Under the pieces are notes generated by a model. That model did not search any database. It was not told the DNA's origin and saw nothing but the letters and a program-made list of their open reading frames with translations. This document shows positions 1 through 8,487 of a stretch of 64,000 nt of DNA, in pieces; the stretch's first letter is position 1; each line of letters begins with the position of its first letter. The position numbers and the translations under genes are program-made. The stretch lies in assembly GCA_963773055.1 (NCBI GenBank), contig CAVYZL010000006.1:1054001-1118000 (forward strand), read 5' to 3'. The stretch comes from PALSA-612 sp963773055 (GTDB lineage: Bacteria > Actinomycetota > Thermoleophilia > Gaiellales > Gaiellaceae).

Positions 1-1135
1 GCGGCAGCAGCAGCGTCAACGCTGCGCCGAGAAGCGGAGCCGCCGCGCACACCCAGAGCGCAGTCGACAGGTCGACCGAATCGGCAAGAGCGCCGAGCGC
101 AACGGCGGCGATGCCGCCCAGCCCGATCGAGAAGCCGATCGAGAGCCCGGAGGCCATCCCGATGTGGCGCGGCATGTACTCCTGGCTCATCACCATCGTC
201 ACGCTGAAGGTCCCGACGACCGCCATCCCGACGGCGACGAGCGCGATCACGCCGGCGACGCCGCCGACGCCAAGGAAGACCGCAATCGCCGGCGAGATGA
301 CGAGGCTCGAGACGAGCAGGATCGGGCGGCGGCCGAAGCGATCGGCGGCCGGGCCGGCGATCAGCGTCCCCAAGGCGCCCGAGAGCAGCATGAAGGAGAG
401 GAGCGTGTTGCCGTACCCCTTCGAGTTGCCGATCGACACCTCGTACAGCGGCACGAAGGTGATCAGCCCGAACCAGGCGACGCTGCGGATGGTGACGATG
501 CCGAGGAGCAGCGCCATGGCGCCGATCCGGTCCTCCCCGGCGCCCGGCTCGACTGTTTTCCTCGAAGCGGGGGCGAACGACAGGAGGTAGGGAGTGACGA
601 CGAGCAGCATCGCCGCGACCATGATCGTCGGCACGGCGACAAAGGCGGCGCCGCGCACGCCTAAAGCGACGACGACGGCCGTCGTGACGATGACGCCGAG
701 CGAGTAGCCGAGATTGCCGCCGATCGAGAACAGCGACATCCCGCTCGCGCGCCGAGCGCCGCTCACATACGCGGCGAACTTCGATCCCTCCGGATGGTAC
801 GCGGCTGTCCCGAGCCCGGAGACGACGATGAACAGGAGCACCCAACCGTACGCTGGCGACAGCGCGGCGAGCGCCATGCCGATACCGCCGACGGCGACGC
901 CGACCGGCAGCAGCCACACCGCGCCGCGGCGGTCGGACCACAGCCCGAACAGCGGCTGGACGATCGAGCCCGCGAGCGCGGACGCGAGGATCAGGCCGGC
1001 GGCGAGCGTGTACGAGAGGTCGTACTTCTCGACGAGGAACGGGAGCATCGCCGGCAAGGCGCCGCCGGCAAAGTCGACGGCCAGGTGGCCGGTCGAGAGG
1101 GCGGCCATCGCTCGAGTGTCGATCTCCGCGCGCAC
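1..1135 (-). CDS. MFS transporter, fosmidomycin-resistance (Fsr)-like, partial
   Basis: Integral membrane major-facilitator protein cut by the left edge. The visible part runs from the N-terminus to about the last transmembrane helix (the edge encodes LWVCAAAPLLGAALTLLLP). The N-terminal stretch with GHLAVDFAGGALPAMLPF followed by SIVQPLFGLWSDRRG, the typical loop 2-3 motif, resembles the fosmidomycin-resistance branch of the MFS. Substrate is unknown; a drug or small-anion exporter is the family expectation. I chose the GTG at 1135; an in-frame ATG at 1108 is the alternative and has a purine-rich GGAGA upstream, but at long spacing. It is divergent from pepA, with about 55 bases between them. 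Roughly 375 residues are visible of an expected 400. Confidence 0.8.
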   Translation of the reverse strand, partial: MRAEIDTRAMAALSTGHLAVDFAGGALPAMLPFLVEKYDLSYTLAAGLILASALAGSIVQPLFGLWSDRRGAVWLLPVGVAVGGIGMALAALSPAYGWVLLFIVVSGLGTAAYHPEGSKFAAYVSGARRASGMSLFSIGGNLGYSLGVIVTTAVVVALGVRGAAFVAVPTIMVAAMLLVVTPYLLSFAPASRKTVEPGAGEDRIGAMALLLGIVTIRSVAWFGLITFVPLYEVSIGNSKGYGNTLLSFMLLSGALGTLIAGPAADRFGRRPILLVSSLVISPAIAVFLGVGGVAGVIALVAVGMAVVGTFSVTMVMSQEYMPRHIGMASGLSIGFSIGLGGIAAVALGALADSVDLSTALWVCAAAPLLGAALTLLLP

Positions 1136-1189
1136 GCTGAGAGCCTAGTCCGCGCGGCCGCTGGGCGGTCGGATACGATCGCCGCCGGC

Positions 1190-2617
1190 ATGGAGATCGC
1201 CGTCGCCTCTGCCGCGCCCGAAGCTTCGATCGAGATCCGGCTCGTCACCGACCCGCCGACGGAGCCGCTCGCAGCGCTGGTCGAAGAGGGCGAGGCGACG
1301 ACGAGGCGAAGCGAGGCGCGCCTCGTCTCGCTGGACGGCAGGCGCGTGGTCGCAGCAGGCGTCGGCCCGCACGCCGACGTCGATACGGACGCCGTCCGCG
1401 ACGCCGCGGCCGCCACAGTCCGTCTCCTGCAGTCGACGATCGGCGGCTCGGCCGCGCTCGCGCTCGACGGCTCCTTGCCGATCGGCGTCGCCGAGCAGGC
1501 GCAGGCCGCAGTCGAGGGCGCGATCATCGGCGGTTACGACCCCGGCGCCTGGAAGACCGTCACCCGCGAGGGCGTCGACGTCGACACGCTGACGCTCGTC
1601 ACTGACACGGACGTCACGGACGCCGTCAGGCGCGCGGAGACGACCGCGTCCTGGACGAACAAGGCCAGGGATCTCGTCAACCGCCCCGGGAACGACCTCA
1701 CGCCCGCCCGCTTCGCCGACTATGCGAGCGAGATCGCGGCCGAGGTCGAGGGCCTGTCCTCGGAGAGCCTCGATCCGGACGCGATGCGCAAGCTCGGCAT
1801 GGGAGCGCTGCTCGGCGTCGGCGCAGGCAGCGCCAACGAGCCGCGGATGATCGTCCTCCGCTACGAGCCGTCTGCCCCGAAGCCCGGCGATCTCGTGCTC
1901 GGGCTCGTCGGCAAGGGCCTGACCTTCGACTCCGGCGGCATCTCGCTCAAGCCGGCCACGCACATGGAGGACATGAAGGGAGACATGGCCGGCGCGGCGA
2001 CGGTCGTCTGCGGCATCGCCGCGCTCGCGGCAAACCGGGCGCCGGTGCGCGCGATTGCGATCGTCGCGGCAGCCGAGAACATGCCGGGCGGGGCGAGCAT
2101 GCGGCCAGGCGACATCCTCACCGCAGCCAACGGCAAGACGATCGAGGTCACGAACACGGACGCGGAGGGTCGCATCGTGCTCGCCGACGCGCTGTGGTAC
2201 GCCCGCGAGCTCGGCGCCACCCACGTCGTCGACTTCGCGACGCTGACCGGGATCATGTCGCGAGCGCTCGGAGACATGTACGCCGGCGTCTTCGCCAACG
2301 ACGACGCCTGGCGCGACACGATCGTGGCGGCCGGCGAGGCGAGCGGTGACTACCTCTGGCCATTTCCGCTCCATCCCAGGTACCGGCGCATCATCGATTC
2401 CGCGTTCGCCGACATGAAGAACTCGAGCCTCCGCGGCGTCGGCAGCCCGATCTACGCCACCTCGTTCCTCCAGGAGTTCGCAGGCGACGGCCCATGGGCG
2501 CACGTCGACATGGCCGGGCCTGGGCTGCTCACGTGGTCGCGAGGCGACTACCTGTCGCAGGTCGGGGGCACGGGCTGGGGCGTGCGTCTGATCACCGAGC
2601 TCGCCGAGCGCGTATGA
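1190..2617 (+). CDS. pepA: Leucyl aminopeptidase, M17 family
   Basis: Cytosolic di-zinc/manganese aminopeptidase that removes N-terminal residues from peptides. The 475-residue product has the M17 N-terminal domain and a C-terminal catalytic domain. The metal and catalytic motifs GKGLTFDSGGISLKP (about residue 241) and the family signature NTDAEGRIVLADAL (about 322) are intact. The frame is open further upstream, but the ATG at 1190 gives the normal length and the upstream part lies antisense to the divergent MFS gene. Its TGA overlaps the ATG of the next gene (ATGA), so translation is probably coupled to the acyl-CoA dehydrogenase. Confidence 0.95.
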   Translation: MEIAVASAAPEASIEIRLVTDPPTEPLAALVEEGEATTRRSEARLVSLDGRRVVAAGVGPHADVDTDAVRDAAAATVRLLQSTIGGSAALALDGSLPIGVAEQAQAAVEGAIIGGYDPGAWKTVTREGVDVDTLTLVTDTDVTDAVRRAETTASWTNKARDLVNRPGNDLTPARFADYASEIAAEVEGLSSESLDPDAMRKLGMGALLGVGAGSANEPRMIVLRYEPSAPKPGDLVLGLVGKGLTFDSGGISLKPATHMEDMKGDMAGAATVVCGIAALAANRAPVRAIAIVAAAENMPGGASMRPGDILTAANGKTIEVTNTDAEGRIVLADALWYARELGATHVVDFATLTGIMSRALGDMYAGVFANDDAWRDTIVAAGEASGDYLWPFPLHPRYRRIIDSAFADMKNSSLRGVGSPIYATSFLQEFAGDGPWAHVDMAGPGLLTWSRGDYLSQVGGTGWGVRLITELAERV

Positions 2618-3747
2618 ACTTCGAGCTCGGCGAAGAGCACGAGCTGATCCGACAGACGGTCAGGGGGTTCGCCGAGGAGCGCGTCGCGCCGATCGCGGAG
2701 GAGATCGACCGCGAGCACCGGTTCCCGTACGAGGTCGTCGAGGGCCTCGCAGACCTCGGCCTCATGGGCCTCCCCATCCCCGAGCGCTGGGGCGGCGCCG
2801 GCGGCGACACGCTCTCTTACGCGATCGCGATCGAGGAGCTGGCGCGAATCGACTCGTCGGTCGCGATCACCGTCGCGGCGCACACGTCGCTCGGCACGAT
2901 GCCGATCCTCCTGCACGGCACGGACGAGCAACGTAAGCAGTGGTTGCCGGACCTCGCGAGCGGGAGGAAGCTCGCAGCCTTCGGCCTCACCGAGCCTGGC
3001 GCGGGCTCGGACGCGGGCGCGACCCAGACGACGGCCGAGCTCCGCGACGGCTCGTGGGTGATCAACGGCTCGAAGATGTTCATCACCAACGCGGGCACGG
3101 ACATCACCGCGTGCGTGACGATCACCGCGCTCACCGGCGACGACGAGATCTCGAACATCATCGTCCCGAACGGGACAGCGGGCTACGTGATCTCGGAGCC
3201 GATGCGCAAGCTCGGCTGGCGCGCTTCGGACACGCGCGAGCTCTCGTTCCAGGACTGCGCGGTGCCCGAGGCGAACCTGCTCGGGCCGCGCGGGAAGGGC
3301 TTCCACCAGTTCCTCGAGATCCTCGACGGCGGCCGGATCTCGGTGTCGGCGATGTCCGTCGGGCTCGCGCAGGGAGCGTTCGACCTCGCGGCGGCCTACG
3401 CGCAGGAGCGACAGCAGTTCGGTCGCCCGATCGCAAAGTTCCAATCCGTCCAGTTCGCGCTCGCCGACATGGCCACCGAGATCGACGCCGGCCGCCTCCT
3501 CACGTACAAGGCTGCGTGGCTCAAGGACCGGGGCAAGTCGTTCGCGCAGGAGGCGGCGATGGCGAAGCTCTACACGGGCGAGCTCTCGAACCGCGTGGTC
3601 AACAGCGCGCTCCAGATCCACGGCGGCTACGGGTTCATGGACGAGTACGCGATCTCCCGCCTGTACCGCGACCAGAAGATCCTCGAGATCGGCGAGGGCA
3701 CGAACGAGGTGCAGCGGATGGTGATCGCGCGGCACCTTCTGGGCTGA
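2614..3747 (+). CDS. Acyl-CoA dehydrogenase
   Basis: FAD-dependent enzyme of the acyl-CoA dehydrogenase superfamily (377 residues, normal length). It introduces a 2,3-double bond into an acyl-CoA and passes electrons to ETF. The FAD/substrate signature FGLTEPGAGSDAG (about residue 120) is present, as is the C-terminal catalytic-base region IGEGTNEVQRMVIAR, whose Glu sits near residue 360 as in short-chain/butyryl-type enzymes. The start ATG overlaps the pepA stop by four bases. A second paralogue lies at 26497-27675. Chain-length specificity cannot be read from sequence alone. Confidence 0.93.
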   Translation: MNFELGEEHELIRQTVRGFAEERVAPIAEEIDREHRFPYEVVEGLADLGLMGLPIPERWGGAGGDTLSYAIAIEELARIDSSVAITVAAHTSLGTMPILLHGTDEQRKQWLPDLASGRKLAAFGLTEPGAGSDAGATQTTAELRDGSWVINGSKMFITNAGTDITACVTITALTGDDEISNIIVPNGTAGYVISEPMRKLGWRASDTRELSFQDCAVPEANLLGPRGKGFHQFLEILDGGRISVSAMSVGLAQGAFDLAAAYAQERQQFGRPIAKFQSVQFALADMATEIDAGRLLTYKAAWLKDRGKSFAQEAAMAKLYTGELSNRVVNSALQIHGGYGFMDEYAISRLYRDQKILEIGEGTNEVQRMVIARHLLG

Positions 3748-3777
3748 TCCGACGGGCGACGCTGGTAGCCTCGCCGC

Positions 3778-5088
3778 GTGCTCGTCCGCCAGTTCGTCGA
3801 CGACGACCTCGGCTGCGCGTCATACCTGCTCGGCGACTCTGAGACCGGCGAGGCGGCGCTCGTCGACCCGTCGTTCGCCATCGAGCCCTTCCTCGCCGAG
3901 GCCGAGCGGGAGGGCGTACGCGTGACGCGCGTCCTCGAGACCCACACGCACGCCGACCACGTCTCCGGTCACGGCAGGCTCGCGCTCGAGCACGGCGCGT
4001 CCGTCTGCATCCACGGCGCGGCGGGCGTCGACTACGCGCATGAGACCCTCGAGGACGGCTCCGAGATCGAGATCGGCAGCGTCTGCGTGCGCACGCTGCA
4101 CACGCCGGGCCACCGACCCGAGCACTGCTGCTTCCTCGCCGGCGACTCGCTGTTCACCGGCGACTCGCTGTTCATCGGGACGGCCGCGCGGCCCGACCTC
4201 GCCGTCGAGGCGCGGGAAGGCGCGGAGGGCCTGTTCCACAGCCTCCATCGACTCCTCGAGCTCCCCGACGACGTGCGGGTGCTCCCAGGTCACGTGGCGG
4301 GCTCGCTCTGCGGGGTCGGCATGAGCCCCGAGCGCTCGTCGACGATGGGGCAGGAGCGGCGGTTCAACGCAGCTCTCGCGCTCGCTACCGTCGAGGAGTT
4401 CGTCGCCGACTCGACATCTCTGACCACGCCGCGGCCGCCGAACATGGAGCACATCGTCGATCTGAACCGCGGTCCCTTCCTCGGCTCGGCGCCGCCGATC
4501 GAGCCTGTCGCCGTCAACGAATGGTTCGTGCTCGACGTCCGGGACGCAGACGCCTTTGCGGCCGGCCACGTCAAGGGCGCCGTCAGCGTTCCGGTGGATA
4601 GCGGCGCGTTCGGGACGAAGGCGGGCTTCTTCCTGCCCCGGGATCGACCGATCGTGCTCCACGCCGACTCGCATGCGCAGGCGGACGAGGCCCAACGGCG
4701 GCTCCACGCCGTCGGCTTCTTCGACATCGCGGGCTACCTCGCAGATCCTGAGGCGACCGAGTCGTACGAGCCGATCGAGGTCGACGAGCTCGAGCGGGCG
4801 ATCAACTCGTCGAGCGTCGTCGTCATCGACGTGCGCGAGAAGGCGGAGCGCGACTCCGGCTACATCCCGGGCAGCCGCAACATCCCGTACCGCGTCGTCG
4901 GCGACTTCGCCGACTGCCTGCAGGGCGAGGACGTGGTCACGATCTGCGAGAGCGGCGCACGGGCGGGCGTCGCCGCGAGCGTGCTCGCGGCGGCGGGCGT
5001 CGCGGTGCGCCCGGTGCTGCACGGGGGTATCGACACCTGGCGCGCGAAGGGCAACCAGGTCGTCGAGTTCCGCCGCTGCGGAACCTGA
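3778..5088 (+). CDS. Metallo-beta-lactamase (persulfide dioxygenase-like) fused to two rhodanese domains
   Basis: 436-residue fusion. Residues 1-230 are a metallo-beta-lactamase fold with HTHADHVSGH (about 57-66), PGHRPEH and LPGHVAGS, as in the ETHE1/BlhI persulfide-dioxygenase group that oxidises glutathione or other low-molecular-weight persulfides to sulfite. Two rhodanese domains follow. The first (about 240-325) has lost the active-site Cys (the loop reads HADSHAQ). The second (about 335-430) keeps it in ICESGARAG (about residue 390). The likely role is sulfane-sulfur handling. Start is GTG at 3778. Its end converges with ilvA, 18 bases apart. Confidence 0.9.
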   Translation: MLVRQFVDDDLGCASYLLGDSETGEAALVDPSFAIEPFLAEAEREGVRVTRVLETHTHADHVSGHGRLALEHGASVCIHGAAGVDYAHETLEDGSEIEIGSVCVRTLHTPGHRPEHCCFLAGDSLFTGDSLFIGTAARPDLAVEAREGAEGLFHSLHRLLELPDDVRVLPGHVAGSLCGVGMSPERSSTMGQERRFNAALALATVEEFVADSTSLTTPRPPNMEHIVDLNRGPFLGSAPPIEPVAVNEWFVLDVRDADAFAAGHVKGAVSVPVDSGAFGTKAGFFLPRDRPIVLHADSHAQADEAQRRLHAVGFFDIAGYLADPEATESYEPIEVDELERAINSSSVVVIDVREKAERDSGYIPGSRNIPYRVVGDFADCLQGEDVVTICESGARAGVAASVLAAAGVAVRPVLHGGIDTWRAKGNQVVEFRRCGT

Positions 5089-5106
5089 CGCGCCCAGCCG
5101 GCGCGC

Positions 5107-6270
5107 CTATCTGGCGCGCGTGACTTCGTAGCCCCAACCGCGCATCGTCGCGAGCAGCGTCTCGCAGTGCTCCTCGTCGCGCGTGGCGAGCGTGAGCGAG
5201 ATCTCCGTCTCGCCGACGGCGATCGCCGCCCCCTCACGACGGTGCTCGACGTCGACGACGTTGACGAGCTCGTCGGCCACGAGGTCGAGGAGCTTCAGGA
5301 GCTCGCCGGGGCGGTCCGGCACGCGCGTCCGCACGACGAGGTAGCGCCCGGCAAGCGTGAGGCCGTGCCGCATGACGGAGATGAGCGTCGTCGCGTCGAT
5401 GTTCCCGCCCGAGAGGACGACGCACACCGGTCCGACCCCGTCGATCCGGCCGGCGAGCAGCGCCGCGACGGCCGCTGCGCCCGCACCCTCGACGACGAGC
5501 TTCGTGCGCTCGAGGCAGAGGACGATCGCCTGCGCGATCTCCTCGCTCGAGACCTCGACCGATTGCGCGAGCCGCTCGCCTAGCACCGCTCTTGCAAGCG
5601 AGCCGACGTCCTTGACCGCTATCCCGTCCGCGATCGCGAAGCCCTCGTGCTCGGCGCGGACGCCGACGACCTGCACCCCGGGCTTCACCGACTGCGCGGC
5701 GATCGCGATCCCCGAGGCGAGACCGCCTCCGCCAACGGGCACGACCACGGTCTGGAGGGCCTCCACCTGCTCGACCACCTCGAGCCCGATCGTCCCCTGG
5801 CCGGCGATCACCGCCGGATCCTCGAAGGCATGGACGTACGTGGCGCCATTCGACTCGGCGAACGCCTGACCGGCCGAGACCGCGTCCTCGAAGCGCTCAC
5901 CACCCATCTCGACCCGGGCGCCGTAGCGCCTCGTCGCCTCGACCTTCGCCATCGGCGCCCCTTCGGGCACGAAGATCGTCGCCCGGATCCGCTGCTCCCG
6001 GGCTGCCCACGCGACCGCCTGACCGTGGTTGCCGGCGCTCGCGGCGACTACGCCGCGTGAGCGCTCGGCATCGCCAAGGGACGCGAGCCGGTTGACGGCG
6101 CCCCGCACCTTGAACGAGCCCGTGCGCTGCAGGTTCTCCGCCTTCAGCCACACCTCACGGCCAGCCAGCTCGGAGAACGTCGCCGAGCGGTAAACGGGCG
6201 TCGTCCGCGCGAGGCCTGCGAGGCGCTCGCGCGCTCGCTCGATGTCAGCGAGCTCCGGCGCGCCCATCAT
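5107..6270 (-). CDS. ilvA: Threonine ammonia-lyase (catabolic/biosynthetic type with C-terminal ACT domain)
   Basis: PLP enzyme converting threonine to 2-oxobutanoate and ammonia, the entry to isoleucine synthesis or threonine catabolism. It is about 387 residues. The PLP lysine lies in TGSFKVRGA (about residue 54), the glycine-rich phosphate loop in VVVPVGGGGLASG, and a C-terminal ACT domain spans about 305-387 (RVPDRPGELLKLLDLV). A single ACT and this length fit the shorter TdcB/IlvA-like form. Two adjacent ATGs at 6270 and 6267 are possible starts, and both overlap the meaB stop. It is last in the hisC-MFS-meaB-ilvA run. 2-Oxobutanoate feeds propionyl-CoA, which may explain linkage to meaB (inference). 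Confidence 0.93.
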   Translation of the reverse strand: MMGAPELADIERARERLAGLARTTPVYRSATFSELAGREVWLKAENLQRTGSFKVRGAVNRLASLGDAERSRGVVAASAGNHGQAVAWAAREQRIRATIFVPEGAPMAKVEATRRYGARVEMGGERFEDAVSAGQAFAESNGATYVHAFEDPAVIAGQGTIGLEVVEQVEALQTVVVPVGGGGLASGIAIAAQSVKPGVQVVGVRAEHEGFAIADGIAVKDVGSLARAVLGERLAQSVEVSSEEIAQAIVLCLERTKLVVEGAGAAAVAALLAGRIDGVGPVCVVLSGGNIDATTLISVMRHGLTLAGRYLVVRTRVPDRPGELLKLLDLVADELVNVVDVEHRREGAAIAVGETEISLTLATRDEEHCETLLATMRGWGYEVTRAR

Positions 6271-7234
6271 CAAACTTGAACACCTGGCCGAGGATCTGGT
6301 GGACAGCGCTGAGAGGGTCGAGCTCGCGCGCCTCGACCGCTTCCAGCAGCCGCTGGAGCTCGGGGTCATTCCGCACGCTGCGCTCGAGGTGGGTACGCGC
6401 GCGGGCGGACGCGACGGCGAGGACCTCGGCGGCGAGATGTGCCCGTCGCCGCTCCTCGAGCAGGTTCTCGGCCTCGAGATATGCCCTGTGCTCTTGGACG
6501 TGCTCCCACAGCTCGTCGATTCCTTCACCTCGCACCGCCTCGGTGAGGACGATCGGCGGCTTCCAGTCGCGCTCCCCGTCGAGAGCGAGGATCGAGCGCA
6601 CCTCGTTGACCATCGTCTTCGCCGCCGGGTGATCCCGCTTGTTGACGGCGATCACGTCCGGGATCTCCATGATCCCTGCCTTCAGCGCCTGGATCGAGTC
6701 GCCCGAGCCGGGCATCAGCACGAGAACGACGGTATCCGCGACGCCGACGACCTCGACCTCGCTCTGCCCCGTCCCGACCGTCTCCACGAACACGAGGTCC
6801 TTGCCGCCCGCGTCGAGCAGGAGCAGCGTCTGCAGGGTCGTCTCCGCGAGGCCGCCGAGATGGCCGCGCGTCCCCATCGAGCGGATGAACACCTCGGGGT
6901 CCAGGAAGTGCTCCGCGAGCCTGATCCGGTCGCCGAGCAAGGCGCCTCTCGAGAACGGGCTCGAGGGGTCGACGGAGATCACGCCTGCCGACCTCTCCTG
7001 GGCCCGGACGTGCCCGAGCAGCGCCGCGATCAGGGTCGACTTGCCGACCCCCGGTGGGCCGGTGATGCCGATCGCGTACGCGCGGCCGGTCGACGGGTAG
7101 AGCTGGCTGACAAGGTCTGCCGCGAGGGGGTCACCGTTCTCGACGAGAGAGATCGCACGAGCAAGAGCGCGACGGTCTCCGGCGCGGACCCCGGCAACGA
7201 GCGACTCGCGCGTCCACTCCCGCCGGTTCGCCAC
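6245..7234 (-). CDS. meaB: Methylmalonyl-CoA mutase-associated GTPase MeaB
   Basis: G3E P-loop GTPase that gates adenosylcobalamin loading of methylmalonyl-CoA mutase (older name ArgK). At 329 residues it has full family length. Visible motifs are Walker A GPPGVGKST (about residues 59-67), DPSSPFSRGALLGDR with the Mg/switch region, ETVGTGQSE, and the guanine-specificity motif NKRD. The start is GTG at 7234, nine bases after the MFS stop. No mutase subunit gene is in the window. Co-location with threonine ammonia-lyase suggests propionate/2-oxobutanoate metabolism. Confidence 0.95.
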   Translation of the reverse strand: MANRREWTRESLVAGVRAGDRRALARAISLVENGDPLAADLVSQLYPSTGRAYAIGITGPPGVGKSTLIAALLGHVRAQERSAGVISVDPSSPFSRGALLGDRIRLAEHFLDPEVFIRSMGTRGHLGGLAETTLQTLLLLDAGGKDLVFVETVGTGQSEVEVVGVADTVVLVLMPGSGDSIQALKAGIMEIPDVIAVNKRDHPAAKTMVNEVRSILALDGERDWKPPIVLTEAVRGEGIDELWEHVQEHRAYLEAENLLEERRRAHLAAEVLAVASARARTHLERSVRNDPELQRLLEAVEARELDPLSAVHQILGQVFKFDDGRAGAR

Positions 7235-7243
7235 GCCGAGACT

Positions 7244-8473
7244 CTATTCGCCGGCGACGGCCAGCTCGGGCGTCGCTGAGCGGAGGAAGACGAGGCCGAC
7301 GATCGCGCCCCCGCCTGCACACAGGGCCGCGAGCGCGAACACCTCGCGCGCGCCGAGCGCGTCGGTCAGCGGCCCAGCGACCACCATCCCCAGGCCGAGC
7401 ATCGCGTACGTCGTGCTCATGATCACCGTGAACACGCGGCCGCGGAGCTGGTCGGGCGCCCCGCGCTGGACGAGCAGCGAGTTGTAGACGACGGCGGCGC
7501 CGTTGCCGATCCCGCCGATCGCCATGCACGGCAACGCGACCCAGACGTTCGGGGACAGCGCGGCCGTGAACGCGCCGAAGCCGAGGAGGAAGAGCGCGCC
7601 GACGTAGACGAAGACGATCCCGCGCAGCTCGAGCCAGCGCGGCGCCCAGAGGCTCCCGATCAGCAGGCCGAGACCGGACGCCGCCCACATCAACCCGAAG
7701 CCGACGTCGCCTCCGTTGAAGACCTCCTTCGCGAGCACGACCTCCGCCACGTTGATTCCGGCAAGCGCGAGCATCACGAGGTTCCAGGCGAAGAACACGG
7801 CGAGCAGGACGCGGGAGCGGAAGACGATCGCGAACCCGTCCGCGATGTCCCGCCAGTGCCCGCGGCTGACGGCGACCGCTGCCTGCAGCAGCCGCGGCGG
7901 TATGCCGAGGATCAGCACCGCCGAGGCGAGGAACGTGACCGCATTGACGACGTAGGCGGGGTCCGGCCCGGCCGCCGCGACGATGATCCCCCCGATCGCT
8001 GTCCCGATCGTCCACGACAGGTACTCCCCACCGCGCAGGATGGAGTTCGCCGCAGGCAGGTCGTCCGCCTCGACGAGGTTGGGCAGCCCCGCATACGAGG
8101 CCGGCCGGAAGAAGCCCGTCGCGAACCCGGCTGCCGCGGCGAGCGCGACGATCTGTCCCGCGCTCGTCGTGAAGGGGAGGACGGCGAAGATGCCGAGCCT
8201 GACGAGGTCCGCGACGACCATGATCCGCCGGCGGGACAGGCGGTCGACGAGCGGCCCGAACAGGAGGCCGATGGCGACGGCCGGCAGGAAGTCGGCGACG
8301 AGCAGCGCGCTCACCCAGTTCGCAGATCCGGTCCTGTCGTAGACGTCGACGGTCAGGGCGATGACTGCGATCCACGTGCCGAGCCCGGACGCGAACGTGG
8401 CCAGGAAGAGCAGCCGGAACGCTGAGGTCCGGCGCAGGAGACCCGACTGCCGGCGGAAGGAGCGGCTACGCAC
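7244..8473 (-). CDS. MFS transporter (EntS/MFS_3-like)
   Basis: 409-residue polytopic membrane protein with about 12 hydrophobic segments. The N-terminal LLFLATFASGLGTWIAVIAL is followed by a short DRTGSANWVS loop and then FGPLVDRLSRRRIM, the MFS loop 2-3 motif. The internal repeat near residue 230 (GLMWAASGLGLLIGSL) is typical of enterobactin-exporter-like or macrolide-efflux-like MFS proteins. Substrate is unknown. The start is GTG at 8473. It sits between hisC and meaB on the same strand with gaps of 14 and 9 bases, so it is probably co-transcribed. Confidence 0.85.
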   Translation of the reverse strand: MRSRSFRRQSGLLRRTSAFRLLFLATFASGLGTWIAVIALTVDVYDRTGSANWVSALLVADFLPAVAIGLLFGPLVDRLSRRRIMVVADLVRLGIFAVLPFTTSAGQIVALAAAAGFATGFFRPASYAGLPNLVEADDLPAANSILRGGEYLSWTIGTAIGGIIVAAAGPDPAYVVNAVTFLASAVLILGIPPRLLQAAVAVSRGHWRDIADGFAIVFRSRVLLAVFFAWNLVMLALAGINVAEVVLAKEVFNGGDVGFGLMWAASGLGLLIGSLWAPRWLELRGIVFVYVGALFLLGFGAFTAALSPNVWVALPCMAIGGIGNGAAVVYNSLLVQRGAPDQLRGRVFTVIMSTTYAMLGLGMVVAGPLTDALGAREVFALAALCAGGGAIVGLVFLRSATPELAVAGE

Positions 8474-8487
8474 GCGCGATAAGGACC

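Noticed and set aside
5101..5119. Perfect inverted repeat GCGCGCC-TATCT-GGCGCGC between two convergent genes
   Set aside because: It covers the ilvA stop codon and has no T tract on either side, so I could not call it a terminator; it may be chance in GC-rich DNA.
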